Source: Nocardia yamanashiensis NBRC 100130
GTDB lineage: Bacteria; Actinomycetota; Actinomycetes; Mycobacteriales; Mycobacteriaceae
Length of the DNA: 64,000 nucleotides
NCBI RefSeq assembly: GCF_001613325.1
Contig: NZ_BDCD01000014.1
Coordinates: 62,001-126,000, forward strand
Reading direction: 5' to 3'
Part shown: positions 17,521 through 25,922 of the stretch, piece after piece
Numbering within the stretch: position 1 is the stretch's first letter
Layout: every line of letters starts with the position of its first letter
The notes under the pieces: model-generated
Told to the model about the DNA's origin: nothing
Seen by the model: only the letters and a program-made list of their open reading frames with translations
Databases searched by the model: none
Made by a program: the position numbers and the translations under genes

Positions 17521-18498
17521 CTACTTTCGGAATCGGGAGATGCCCGCGGCGAGCAGCAGGACCGCGCCGACCGCGACCGGCTGGTAGTACTGCGAGATGC
17601 CCAGAATGGTGAATCCGTTGACGAGCGAGGTGAAAAGCACCGCGCCGCACACGGTTCCGAGCACCGATGCCTTACCGCCCGCCAGTGAGGAGCCGCCGAG
17701 CACCACGGCCGCGATGGAGCTGAGCAGATAGGTGGTCTGCAGCGAGGGATCCGCGCCGCCGTTGCGGGCCACCAGCATCACGCCCGCGATCCCGCACAGC
17801 AGGCCGGACATGGCGTAGGCGAACAAGCGAATCCGGTTGACCGCGATGCCGGTATCGCGCGCGGCTTCCAGCCGGCCGCCGGTCGCGAGCAGATGGGTGC
17901 CGATCCGGGTGCGGAAGATGATGCCCGCCGCGACCAGGGCCGCCAGCAGCGCCAGCAGCCAGAACCAGCGCACCGGCCCGACGCCGTCGAGGGCGAGCCG
18001 TTGCAGGAACCGCGAGTTCACCGCCGCGGTATTGCCGTGGGTCAGCAGCAGGGTGATGCCGCTGAGCACGCTCAACATGCCGAGGGTCGCCACGAAATCG
18101 GTCATCCCGAAGCGGCCGACAAGCACCCCGTTGATCACGCCGACGGCCAGCCCGCCGAGAATCGCGGCGGCGATCCCGATCGGCAGCGCGTACCCGTGAG
18201 TGGTGAGATACCCGAGAAGCGCTGCGGCCCAAGGCAGATTGGCCCCGACCGACAGGTCGATCCCGCCGGCGGTGATGGCGAACTGCTGTCCCAGCGCCAG
18301 CACGGTCAGAATGGTCGAAGCGACCAGCAGGTCGCCGATATTGTCCAGCGTCAGGAAGTACGGGGTGGCGATGAAGAACGCCACCCACAGCACCACCAAC
18401 GCCAGCGGCGCCGCGTATTCCGCGATCCTGGACAGGATCTCCGTGCGACCCGCGCGTTCCCGGGGAGCGGCTGGGACGCCGCCTGCGGTGGCGATCAC
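17521..18498 (-). CDS. sugar ABC transporter permease (RbsC-like)
   Basis: A 325-residue inner-membrane permease of the ribose/xylose/galactose class, with 8-10 hydrophobic segments and the family motif ITAGGIDLSVGA, followed by the later AAVVLGGSSLAGGKASVLGT. It forms the channel for the binding protein encoded upstream. GTG 18498 overlaps the binding-protein stop (GTGA), and the upstream in-frame extension is rejected. Confidence 0.93.
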   Translation of the reverse strand: MIATAGGVPAAPRERAGRTEILSRIAEYAAPLALVVLWVAFFIATPYFLTLDNIGDLLVASTILTVLALGQQFAITAGGIDLSVGANLPWAAALLGYLTTHGYALPIGIAAAILGGLAVGVINGVLVGRFGMTDFVATLGMLSVLSGITLLLTHGNTAAVNSRFLQRLALDGVGPVRWFWLLALLAALVAAGIIFRTRIGTHLLATGGRLEAARDTGIAVNRIRLFAYAMSGLLCGIAGVMLVARNGGADPSLQTTYLLSSIAAVVLGGSSLAGGKASVLGTVCGAVLFTSLVNGFTILGISQYYQPVAVGAVLLLAAGISRFRK

Positions 18499-19517
18499 TT
18501 CGTCAGCAGCCCTTCGATCGGATTGTCGAAGGTGACGATCGGGCGCGGGAACGCCGAAATCTGCTGTTCGACATTGTCTTTGCCGATGAAGGCGATCGGT
18601 GCGACCACGCGGGCCGGCAGTTCCTTGCCCTGCTGCCGCGCCAGGCAACTCTGGACGGCCAGCTGGCCTTCGGCGTAGGGGTACTGGGTCACCGTGCCGT
18701 AGAGGCTGCCGGATTTGACCGCTTCGAGCGCGGCCTGGATGCCATCGACCGAGATGACCTTGATCTGACCGGACTTGCCGGCGTTCTTGATCGCCTGTGC
18801 CGCACCGAGTCCCATGGTGTCGTTGGCGGCGAAGATGCCGGTGATGTCGGGATGCGCGCGCAGAATCGCCTCGGTCACCTGCAGGCCCTTGTCCTGCTCG
18901 TAGTCGGCGGGCACCTTCTGGACGATCTCGAGCTTGCCCGCCACGGTCTCGGTGAAGCCCTGATCGCGGTTGATGCCGTTCTGTTCACCGGCGATCCCCT
19001 GCAGGATCGCGACTTTCCCGCTGCCGCCCAGACCTTCCAGCATCTTCTGGCCCGCGATCCGGCCGGCATCGAGATTGTCCGAACCGATGAAACTGGCATA
19101 CGAGACGCCCGCCGCCGCGGAGGCTTTCGGATCGATCTGGGTGTCCAGGTTGAGAATCGGAATGTTCTTGCGCGCGACCGCACTCAAGGGCGTGATGACA
19201 TTCGTGCCGTTGACCGGGACCACGCCGAAGCAGTCGTAACCCTGTGCGGCCATGGTGGAGATCTGGGCGTTCTCGCCGTCGGCGTCGGTCTCGGACTGCC
19301 CGGCCTGCACGACGACCTTCACGCCGCGCTTGTCGCCCTCGGCCAGCGCGCCGTCGCGCAGGGCCGCCCAGTAGGGGTTGGTGAAGTTGCGGGTGACGAT
19401 CGCGATCTTGAAGCCCCCGGCCTCGGAGTCCGCGCCCCGGCCGCAACCGGTGGCCAGGGCGGCGACCGTGGTGATCAGGGCAAAAGGTATGAGCGCTCGG
19501 CGAAATCGTGCGTGCAT
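18495..19517 (-). CDS. sugar ABC transporter substrate-binding lipoprotein (RbsB-like)
   Basis: A 340-residue periplasmic-binding-protein-type lipoprotein. The signal peptide ends in the lipobox LATGC, so Cys25 is lipidated. The fold is of the Peripla_BP_4 class: IAIVTRNFTNPYWAAL, VPVNGTNVITPL, FAANDTMGLGAAQAI and ISVDGI. These match ribose/xylose binders. First gene of the operon binding protein - permease - ATPase - ribokinase - pyranase. Its promoter lies under the 28-bp palindrome and should be controlled by the divergent LacI-type regulator. Confidence 0.92.
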   Translation of the reverse strand: MHARFRRALIPFALITTVAALATGCGRGADSEAGGFKIAIVTRNFTNPYWAALRDGALAEGDKRGVKVVVQAGQSETDADGENAQISTMAAQGYDCFGVVPVNGTNVITPLSAVARKNIPILNLDTQIDPKASAAAGVSYASFIGSDNLDAGRIAGQKMLEGLGGSGKVAILQGIAGEQNGINRDQGFTETVAGKLEIVQKVPADYEQDKGLQVTEAILRAHPDITGIFAANDTMGLGAAQAIKNAGKSGQIKVISVDGIQAALEAVKSGSLYGTVTQYPYAEGQLAVQSCLARQQGKELPARVVAPIAFIGKDNVEQQISAFPRPIVTFDNPIEGLLTK

Positions 19518-19546
19518 CGGTGAACGACCTCATCTGTTCCGTAGTA

Positions 19547-19574
19547 TCAACTCGTGTTGATCAACACGAGTTGA
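19547..19574. promoter_or_regulatory. 28-bp perfect palindromic LacI-type operator
   Basis: TCAACTCGTGTTGA (19547-19560) is followed directly by its exact reverse complement TCAACACGAGTTGA (19561-19574). Each 14-mer is itself an inverted repeat (TCAAC-4-GTTGA), so two dyads are fused in one. The site lies 29 bp upstream of the binding-protein gene and 99 bp upstream of the LacI gene, so one repressor could control both. Confidence 0.85.
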
Positions 19575-19673
19575 CCAGTAGTGTGTGACGTGGGTCATGC
19601 TCTGTCAAGGCCCATTCGGTCCATCGGCGGGATCGATGCTTGGATAAACGTTGCGCGACAAGGAGACAACTCG

Positions 19674-20678
19674 ATGGCAGTCACACGGGCCGACGTGGCC
19701 CGGCTGGCGGGCACATCGCCCGCGCTGGTCAGCTACGTGCTCAATGGCGGGCCACGCCAGGTCGCCCCCGCGACGAGGGCGCGCATCGAAGCCGCCATCG
19801 CCGAACTCGGCTACCGGCCCAATGTGTCCGCGCGCAGCCTGCGCACCAATCGGGGGCACGCGCTCGGCCTGGTCATACCCGACGGGGCGAATCCGTTCTT
19901 CGCCGAACTCGCCGCGGTGATCGAAGCGGCCGCTTTCGCCCGGGGATATCCGCTGTTCGTGGGCAATGCCGCCGGGGACCCCGATCGCGAACAGGCCTAC
20001 GTGCGCTCGTTCATCGACCGGCGGGTCGAAGGGCTGCTGGCGATTTCTTCGGCCTGGGAGACCGGCATCGCCGATGCCTGTGAGCAGGCGGGCATGACGC
20101 TGGTCGCCCTGGACCGCATCATCGACCCGGCACGGTGCGCCCATGTGCTCTGCGATTCGGTCGCCGGTGCGGAGGAAGCCGTGGCGCATCTGATCGGCCA
20201 CGGTCACCGGCGCATCGCCTGCCTGAGCGGGCCACATGTATCCACCGCCGAAGAACGCGTGCAGGGTTATCGAAACGCTTTGGCCGCGGCCGGATTACCC
20301 GAAGGGCCGATAGTCCGCACCGACTTCGGCGGCGCCGCCGGCTACCGGGCGCTCACCGAATTGATCGACACGCCACAGCCACCGACCGCCGTGTTCGTCA
20401 CCAGCGACCTGCAAGCGATGGGCATGCTGCGCGCCGCCTACGATGCCGGTCTGCGTGTCCCCGACGATCTGGCCGTCATCGCTTTCGACGGCATCGAATA
20501 CTCCCGATACACCCGGCCCGGACTGACCACGATGGTGCAACCGACTCGCCGGATGGGCGAGCTGGCAGTGAATTTGCTTCTCGCACAGATAGAAGGCGAT
20601 ATGCCCCAGCCGGGCGTCATCCGCCTTCCGGCCGAACTGCGGACCGGGGGTTCCTGCGGCTGCGCCGACGATTTCTGA
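19674..20678 (+). CDS. rbsR: LacI-family regulator of the ribose operon
   Basis: A 334-residue LacI-family repressor. The HTH is at residues 3-50 (VTRADVARLAGTSPALVSYV, hinge helix YRPNVSARSLRT), followed by a ribose-binding-like effector domain (LGLVIPDGANPFFAEL, LIGHGHRRIACLSGP, VIAFDGIEYSRYTRPGLTT). ATG 19674 has AAGGAG nearby. It is divergent from the sugar ABC operon, with the palindrome between them. The RbsR role is inferred from the ribokinase/RbsD content. The C-terminus GGSCGCADDF has two close Cys of unknown use. Confidence 0.9.
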   Translation: MAVTRADVARLAGTSPALVSYVLNGGPRQVAPATRARIEAAIAELGYRPNVSARSLRTNRGHALGLVIPDGANPFFAELAAVIEAAAFARGYPLFVGNAAGDPDREQAYVRSFIDRRVEGLLAISSAWETGIADACEQAGMTLVALDRIIDPARCAHVLCDSVAGAEEAVAHLIGHGHRRIACLSGPHVSTAEERVQGYRNALAAAGLPEGPIVRTDFGGAAGYRALTELIDTPQPPTAVFVTSDLQAMGMLRAAYDAGLRVPDDLAVIAFDGIEYSRYTRPGLTTMVQPTRRMGELAVNLLLAQIEGDMPQPGVIRLPAELRTGGSCGCADDF

Positions 20679-20696
20679 CCGGCGAAGGCGCCCACT

Positions 20697-21218
20697 TCAG
20701 TCGCCGTCGGCGACGATCTCGGCACGGATACGGACCGCGTCGGCGAGATCCGCCCAACGGTTGCGGGTATCGGTCAGGTCTCCGTCGGCTTCGGCGCGGG
20801 CCTTGCGTCGCTGCAGCGCCGCCCATCTCGACAACGCGTCGGTCATGACGTAGCGCAAGTCCGGATCCGTCAGATCGAGCACCAGCTCGGCGTTCGGGCT
20901 ACCGTCCGGCTCATCGGCTACCGCCGACCTCGAACGACGTTGCGGCACAGGCATAGGCGCCATCGCCGCCCGGGGAAACGCCGTATGGTCTACCCGCATC
21001 CACTCTTTCACCACATGCAGCGGCTGTTCCCCGAGCCGGAACGCTTCGGCGGCTTTGAGCGCGCACCGCAGGCAACGTGCCCGCCCGGGCGCCGGCTCCG
21101 GCTGGGCCGGCCCTCCGGTGCAGCGCAGCCGCCAATCACCGCTGTCGTGGATGTCCACGATCAGGTGGACCACATCCTGATCGTCGACCGCGCTACCCTC
21201 GACGATCCAGCTGCTCAT
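20697..21218 (-). CDS. hypothetical protein with CxxC motif
   Basis: A 173-residue cytosolic protein I do not recognise. It starts MSSWIVEGSAVDDQDVVHLI (ATG 21218) and has a possible beta-strand-rich N-terminal third with a C-x-x-C pair (RCLRCALKAAEAF). The Glu/Arg-rich helical C-terminus carries a probable coiled segment (WAALQRRKARAEADGDLTDT). It is divergent from ybdK and convergent with the LacI gene. Nothing indicates mobility. Confidence 0.6.
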   Translation of the reverse strand: MSSWIVEGSAVDDQDVVHLIVDIHDSGDWRLRCTGGPAQPEPAPGRARCLRCALKAAEAFRLGEQPLHVVKEWMRVDHTAFPRAAMAPMPVPQRRSRSAVADEPDGSPNAELVLDLTDPDLRYVMTDALSRWAALQRRKARAEADGDLTDTRNRWADLADAVRIRAEIVADGD

Positions 21219-21335
21219 CCGGAAAGCCTAGCCAGCAAACCCAGCCATTTCGTTCTTCCCCGACACCCGTGTCGTCGTCCGCCACATCTTGTGACCAGAT
21301 GTTTGCCACGGTCCGCTCCGGGCATTTCGGCCGGT

Positions 21336-22436
21336 ATGGATGCGCACGCTGTCACGGTGGGTGTCGAAGAGGAGTTCCTGCTCACCGACCCGGGTACCGG
21401 AATGCCCGTGGCCAAGAACACCGCGGTAGCTCGAACGGCCGCGGACGCCGGTGTGGAGCTACAGCTGGAATTGACCCGATGCCAGGTCGAAACAAGCACC
21501 AGCGTCCACACGGAAATCGAGAAGCTACTCGATGAGTTGGGATCGTTACGCCGCGACGTCGCCGAATGCGCCCGGCAAAACGACGCCCAACTGCTCGCCG
21601 TGGCGATACCGCCCACGGTGCCACAGGATTTCCCGGTCACCGACACGCCTCGATACCGCCGCATCAGCGACACCTTCGGCATGCTGGCCCACGAACAGGG
21701 CCTGTGCGGATGTCACGTCCACGTCGGCATGCCGGACCGCGAAACCGCCCTCCAGGTCAGCAACTACGTGCGCGCCTGGCTACCGACCTACCTGGCCCTC
21801 ACCGCCAACTCACCGATCTACCGCGGCACCGAAACCGGATACGCCAGCTGGCGCAGCGTTCTGTGGCGGCGCTGGCCGAGCGCCGGACCACCCCCGTACT
21901 TCGAATCCGAGGCCGACTACGACGCAATGGTCGAGATGATGGTCGCCAGCGGCTGCATCCTGGACCGCAAGATGGTCTATTGGGATATCCGCCCCTCCGA
22001 ATCATTCCCGACCCTGGAGATCCGCGTCAGCGACATACCCGCCACCGTTGCCGAGACGGCCCTGCTCGCAACCCTGATCCGAGCCACCGCCATCACAGCC
22101 CTCGAATCCCTCGCACACAACCGCCCCGCACCCACAATCCCCGACGAGGTACTCCGCGCCGCCTACTGGAACGCCGCCCGCTTCGGCCTGGACGGCAACG
22201 CCCTCGACCCCATCGAACGACGCGTAGTCGCAGCACCGGAAATGCTCACCCGCCTCGTCACCCACCTCCACCCGGCCCTGGACGAACTCGGCGCAACCGA
22301 ACTGGTCACCGACTCCCTCGCCCAAGTACTCCGCGACGGCAACGGTGCCCAGCGACAGCTCACCGCACTGCACACAAACGGCCGGATCGCTGACGTCGTC
22401 ACACTGCTACGCGACGCGACCGTACAAGGCTGTTAG
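21336..22436 (+). CDS. ybdK: carboxylate-amine ligase, YbdK/GCS2 type
   Basis: A 366-residue member of the glutamate-cysteine ligase 2 family (YbdK-like weak gamma-glutamyl-cysteine ligase). Features are VGVEEEFLLTDP at the N-terminus, CGCHVHVGMPD, LTANSPIYRGTETGYASWR and VYWDIRPSE, with the metal- and ATP-binding Glu/His residues in the first two. Such proteins join amino acids to carboxylates with ATP; the physiological product in actinomycetes is often unknown. I start at ATG 21336; the long upstream extension overlaps a divergent gene and is not part of the family. Confidence 0.9.
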   Translation: MDAHAVTVGVEEEFLLTDPGTGMPVAKNTAVARTAADAGVELQLELTRCQVETSTSVHTEIEKLLDELGSLRRDVAECARQNDAQLLAVAIPPTVPQDFPVTDTPRYRRISDTFGMLAHEQGLCGCHVHVGMPDRETALQVSNYVRAWLPTYLALTANSPIYRGTETGYASWRSVLWRRWPSAGPPPYFESEADYDAMVEMMVASGCILDRKMVYWDIRPSESFPTLEIRVSDIPATVAETALLATLIRATAITALESLAHNRPAPTIPDEVLRAAYWNAARFGLDGNALDPIERRVVAAPEMLTRLVTHLHPALDELGATELVTDSLAQVLRDGNGAQRQLTALHTNGRIADVVTLLRDATVQGC

Positions 22437-22595
22437 ATCGACTCATCACTCGAGCATCCAGCCGGGAACCGCCGACGTCGTGCAGTCCTGTCGCCACGCC
22501 ACGGCGCGTGTGCGATCGTGTTCGCGGGGGCTCACGGCTGGACGCCGAAGCAGATACGAACCCGGCCAATCGATTACAAGGGGTGCGACGCCGCT

Positions 22596-23237
22596 GTGGC
22601 AGAAACACGATCGGACAAAGGCAGCTTGATCTTCGGTGGCATCGTCGCCCTGTTGCTGGGCGCGGGGCTGTTCTTCGTCTGCTACAGCGTCCTCGACGAA
22701 ACGGGGCAATGCGGTCGAGAGACCATGCGCGCCAGCGACACCTGCGAGCACCGCTCCAACCCCAACGGGGGCGGCCGCGTCTACAGCGCCGCGGAGGAAG
22801 ACGCCGACAAACGCAGCACCGCCTGGTGGACCGGCGGACTCGGCACCCTGTTCGTCGTGCTCGGCGGTGCGGGCATCGTGGGCGGGCTGCGCTCCACCGA
22901 CGACGCCGCCGGCACGGAATCCTCCACGCGCTCAGCCACTTCGAATCCACGACCCGATCCGAACGCACCGCGCTACACCGACCTCGGCGAAGCACTCGCC
23001 GCCTTGGCATCCGGTGAGGTGCTGACCTTCGGCCATCTGCGCCTCGATGCCCGGCAACTGCACACCACCAAGAACACCCTCGCCTGGTCCGACATCACGG
23101 AGGTGAAACTCGAACCGCACTTCATCGCCTTCTTCCGCCGCGGCAAGTGGACGCCGATCGTGACCAAAGCTTCCGACGTCCCTCACCTGCCGCTGGTCGC
23201 CTCCCTGGTCGAACACCTGCGCAAACAATCCACGTAA
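22596..23237 (+). CDS. membrane protein with DUF6585-like C-terminal domain
   Basis: A 213-residue protein from GTG 22596 (start uncertain; an upstream GTG at 22518 is possible). It has two hydrophobic segments (FGGIVALLLGAGLFFVCYS and LGTLFVVLGGAGIVGGL) flanking an external loop with two Cys. The cytosolic C-terminal domain (LGEALAALASGEVLTFGHLR, then LAWSDITEVKLE and FFRRGKW) resembles DUF6585, a PH-like fold. Right after the stop codon another frame continues as a Pro/Gly-rich tail (SPQGYPQHPG, then PYGAPQNNPVYPPAP, to 23335). The natural C-terminus may therefore have been lost to a frameshift near 23230. Confidence 0.55.
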   Translation: MAETRSDKGSLIFGGIVALLLGAGLFFVCYSVLDETGQCGRETMRASDTCEHRSNPNGGGRVYSAAEEDADKRSTAWWTGGLGTLFVVLGGAGIVGGLRSTDDAAGTESSTRSATSNPRPDPNAPRYTDLGEALAALASGEVLTFGHLRLDARQLHTTKNTLAWSDITEVKLEPHFIAFFRRGKWTPIVTKASDVPHLPLVASLVEHLRKQST

Positions 23238-23455
23238 TCGCCTCGCCGCAGGGCTACCCGCAGCATCCCGGCACCGCGCCCACCGGCCCCTACGGCGCGC
23301 CACAGAACAACCCCGTCTACCCGCCGGCACCGTAACGCCTCTTGCCCGGAGACGGTTTTCGCGAGCTGCCCGTATCGGTTGCTACTGTGATCATGAAATA
23401 GGGGGCTGACGGTGCGGCGCATCCGCGCCCCGTCCGTATCGGGAGGGGAATCGTC

Positions 23456-23959
23456 GTGACGTATCCGCACCAGCAGCCACCGCCGGGGCCCTATGGTCAT
23501 CCATCGGAAACTGTTATGCGGCAAGATATTCCCAGCGGATTCCCTCCGCCAGCGGTCCGTCGCCCGCGTCGGATGGTGCTGTTTCTCGCTTTCGCCGCGG
23601 TGGCCGTGCTCGGTGCTGCGGCCGGAATCGGCGGAACCCTCTTGCTCACCTCGAGCGGTGACGACTCCGCGCCGACCGCGCTCAATCCCGATCCGTTCAC
23701 AGCCCAACCCGGTGAGTGCCTGCACGCCGAAGGAGGCAACAACGGGGAATTCAGCAAGAGCGCCAAAAGGGTTGCCTGCTCGGACTCCGCGGCCAACTAC
23801 GTCGTGGTCTAGCAACTCGTCTCCGTTGACGGACTCCGCGGCGCCGACTGCAACACGGTTCCTGGCGCCACCTACGGCGACCCGGTCGTCTACGACATCG
23901 ACTCCCAACTCGCCGGCTACCGCCAGATCTGCGTCAAACCCAAAACCCGCAGCAATTGA
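23456..23959 (+). pseudogene. LppU/SCO3897-like membrane protein interrupted by an amber codon
   Basis: GTG 23456 (GGGAGGGG upstream) opens a protein with a Pro-rich cytosolic head (YPHQQPPPGPYGHP), one membrane segment (VLFLAFAAVAVLGAAAGIGG) and an external Cys-containing domain. A TAG at 23810-23812 stops it after 118 residues (SAANYVVV). The same frame then continues for 48 codons as QLVSVDGLRGADCNTVPG, then QICVKPK, to TGA 23957. The downstream part carries the second pair of Cys expected of LppU-type domains. This is therefore one gene with a premature stop, unless a suppressor or sequencing error is involved. Confidence 0.75.
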
Positions 23960-24056
23960 CCACCTCGCCAACCTCGCGCGGGCAGGACTCGGCTATGCAG
24001 AATCGCTTCCGTGCACCGAAAGCGCGGACCAGCACGGAGGATTCGGCTCGAACACT

Positions 24057-24638
24057 ATGATCCAAGCCTGCCCCGACGACCAGATCCGCGGCTACGGCGG
24101 CGGGCCCTACAGCTGGCACCCCGAACTGCTGGAGGAGCACCTGTTCTGGATCTCCTACCTGGGCTCGTTCTTTCACGACATCGGCGTACAGGAGCTGCTG
24201 ATCGGCCCCGACTGGGACGACGCCGAAGCTTTCGACAAGGCGATCTACGCCTCCGAGGACTGGCCGGTCTTCACCGTGACGCTGCCCTCCGGCCCGCGAA
24301 TCGACATCGTCTACCGCACAATCCCTGACGACATCGCCATCGATCTCGTATTCCACGACCCGGCAGCGACTCGTCCCAGAACCGTGGCCAGTACCCAAGA
24401 CGGTGCAGGGCAGGTCCTTTCATGGGACCAGGCGGCAGCCGCCGACGCGGCGAACACCGGACCATGCCAGGCCCGCCAGCTGCTCCTACTGCTCCCCCTC
24501 ATCGACCTCGAGGAACTCCCCCGGAATGCGATCGATGTCCTCGCCGACTCGCTGACGCAGTGCACCGCGGTCGAGCAGCCTCACCGGATCGCTGAACTAC
24601 TCATCGCCCGCCGAGACGGCACCCAGATGATGCAATAG
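24057..24638 (+). CDS. conserved hypothetical cytosolic protein
   Basis: A 193-residue protein starting MIQACPDDQIRGYGGGPYSW, followed by HPELLEEHLFWISYLGSFFH and LLIGPDWDDAEAF. It is acidic, lacks signal or membrane segments, and has a Leu/Asp-rich C-terminal helix region. I recall similar actinobacterial hypothetical proteins but no function. The start is ATG 24057, with a GGAGG rather far upstream (about 16 bases). The open frame further upstream only covers the end of the LppU-like gene in another phase. Confidence 0.62.
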   Translation: MIQACPDDQIRGYGGGPYSWHPELLEEHLFWISYLGSFFHDIGVQELLIGPDWDDAEAFDKAIYASEDWPVFTVTLPSGPRIDIVYRTIPDDIAIDLVFHDPAATRPRTVASTQDGAGQVLSWDQAAAADAANTGPCQARQLLLLLPLIDLEELPRNAIDVLADSLTQCTAVEQPHRIAELLIARRDGTQMMQ

Positions 24639-24662
24639 GCCATGCCTGACGTTTGATCATCA

Positions 24663-25115
24663 TCAGCGCGATTCGGGCGACAGCAGTTTGCCCAGGAGCG
24701 TGGTGAGTTGTGCCCGCTCGTCGGTGGTGAGTGCGGCGAAGGTTTCGTCCAGGAAGGACGGGACTGCGGCTTCGGCTGTGCGTAGGCGGCGCTTGCCGGC
24801 TGCGGTGACGGTCACCGCGTATGAGCGGCGGTCGCGTGGATTCCTTTCGCGCTGTACGTAGCCCGAGCGCTCCAGGTCGTCGCAGAGGTTGACCATTACG
24901 CTGCGATCGATTCGCAGTTCGGCGCTCAGGGTTTGTTGTGAGCATGCGCCTACCTCGGTGAGCATTTTCAGGACAAGGTGCTGGCCTACGCCCAATTGCG
25001 TTGCGGCGGCGTGTGTTTCCGCGGCGCGCGCTACCAGGGTGGATGCTCGGCAGAGGGCGATATCGGGTCGTTCGGCGGCGAGTGCGGGGAAATAGTTGGG
25101 TTCGGCGGGCGGCAT
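24663..25115 (-). CDS. MarR-family transcriptional regulator
   Basis: A 150-residue winged-helix regulator. The recognition region is CSQQTLSAELRIDRSVMVNL, followed by the wing RERNPRDRRSYAVTVTAAGKRRL and a C-terminal dimerisation helix. ATG 25115 follows GAGGAGGACC. It is divergent from a nitroreductase gene, with 153 bp between them holding two near-identical 20-bp dyads. It is most likely a repressor of itself and of the nitroreductase, released by an aromatic or quinone-like ligand. Confidence 0.92.
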   Translation of the reverse strand: MPPAEPNYFPALAAERPDIALCRASTLVARAAETHAAATQLGVGQHLVLKMLTEVGACSQQTLSAELRIDRSVMVNLCDDLERSGYVQRERNPRDRRSYAVTVTAAGKRRLRTAEAAVPSFLDETFAALTTDERAQLTTLLGKLLSPESR

Positions 25116-25148
25116 GGTCCTCCTCGTTCTTGCCGGCCACTCTATCAA

Positions 25149-25221
25149 ATCGTCTGTGCCCAGATTGTTTGACAGCAGATGATATTGCGATCTACGGTCA
25201 GATCGTCTGCGCACAGATGAT
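25149..25221. promoter_or_regulatory. paired MarR operators
   Basis: ATCGTCTGTGCCCAGATTGT (25149-25168) and ATCGTCTGCGCACAGATGAT (25202-25221) are two copies of one imperfect 20-bp palindrome, spaced 53 bp from start to start (about five helical turns). Both lie between the divergent MarR and nitroreductase genes. A third partial copy (GGGCAGACAATCA) follows at about 25227. Confidence 0.75.
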
Positions 25222-25268
25222 TTTCGGGCAGACAATCACGGGAAAACCGCTGGGCTTCAGGAGCTGCC

Positions 25269-25916
25269 ATGACCCTCGACCTCACTCCGGACGAGTTGCT
25301 GTCCACCACGCGCGCCGTCCGCCGCCGCCTCGACTTCAGCCGACCGGTGCCGCTCGGGCTCATCGAGGAATGTGTCGACCTCGCGACGCAGGCTCCTACC
25401 GGGCGTAATCGGCAGCGCTGGCACTTCCTGGCTGTCACCGAGGCCGCGCAGCGCCGCGAGGTCGCCGATATCTTCCGCCGCGCGCTCACGATCGGCGAAT
25501 CCGCGCCGCTCACCGCAAACGACTTGCGCCGCATGCATTTTGATTCCGGGAGCACCGCTCGCGTCTTCGACGGCCTGCGCTATCTGGCCGACAACATCCA
25601 CCGGGTGCCGGCGTTCGTCATTCCGGCGGTGGAAGGCCGCACCGATCGCTCCTCCGTCGAAATCCAGTCCGGCACCTGGGGTTCCATCCTCCCGGCCGTC
25701 TGGAGCTTCATGCTCGCCGCCCGCGCACGCGGCCTGGGCACGGTATGGACCACCGCCCAGGCGCCCCTGGAACGCGAACTGTCCGCGGTCCTCGGCGTCC
25801 CCTACGACGACATCATGCTGGCCGCGTTCCTGCCGCTCGCCTTCACGATCGGCACCGATTTCAAACCGGCGGTCCGCGTTCCGCGCGAGCAGGTGCTGCA
25901 TTGGCAGCACTGGTGA
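25269..25916 (+). CDS. nitroreductase-family oxidoreductase
   Basis: A 215-residue FMN-dependent nitroreductase-fold enzyme. It has RRRLDFSRPVPLGLIEECVD, the FMN-binding APTGRNRQRWHFLAVTE, a central WGSILPAVWSFMLAARARGL and a late YDDIMLAAFLPLAF. Such enzymes reduce nitroaromatics, quinones or flavins with NAD(P)H. ATG 25269 has CAGGAG upstream. It is controlled in all likelihood by the divergent MarR gene. Confidence 0.92.
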   Translation: MTLDLTPDELLSTTRAVRRRLDFSRPVPLGLIEECVDLATQAPTGRNRQRWHFLAVTEAAQRREVADIFRRALTIGESAPLTANDLRRMHFDSGSTARVFDGLRYLADNIHRVPAFVIPAVEGRTDRSSVEIQSGTWGSILPAVWSFMLAARARGLGTVWTTAQAPLERELSAVLGVPYDDIMLAAFLPLAFTIGTDFKPAVRVPREQVLHWQHW

Positions 25917-25922
25917 CGATGG

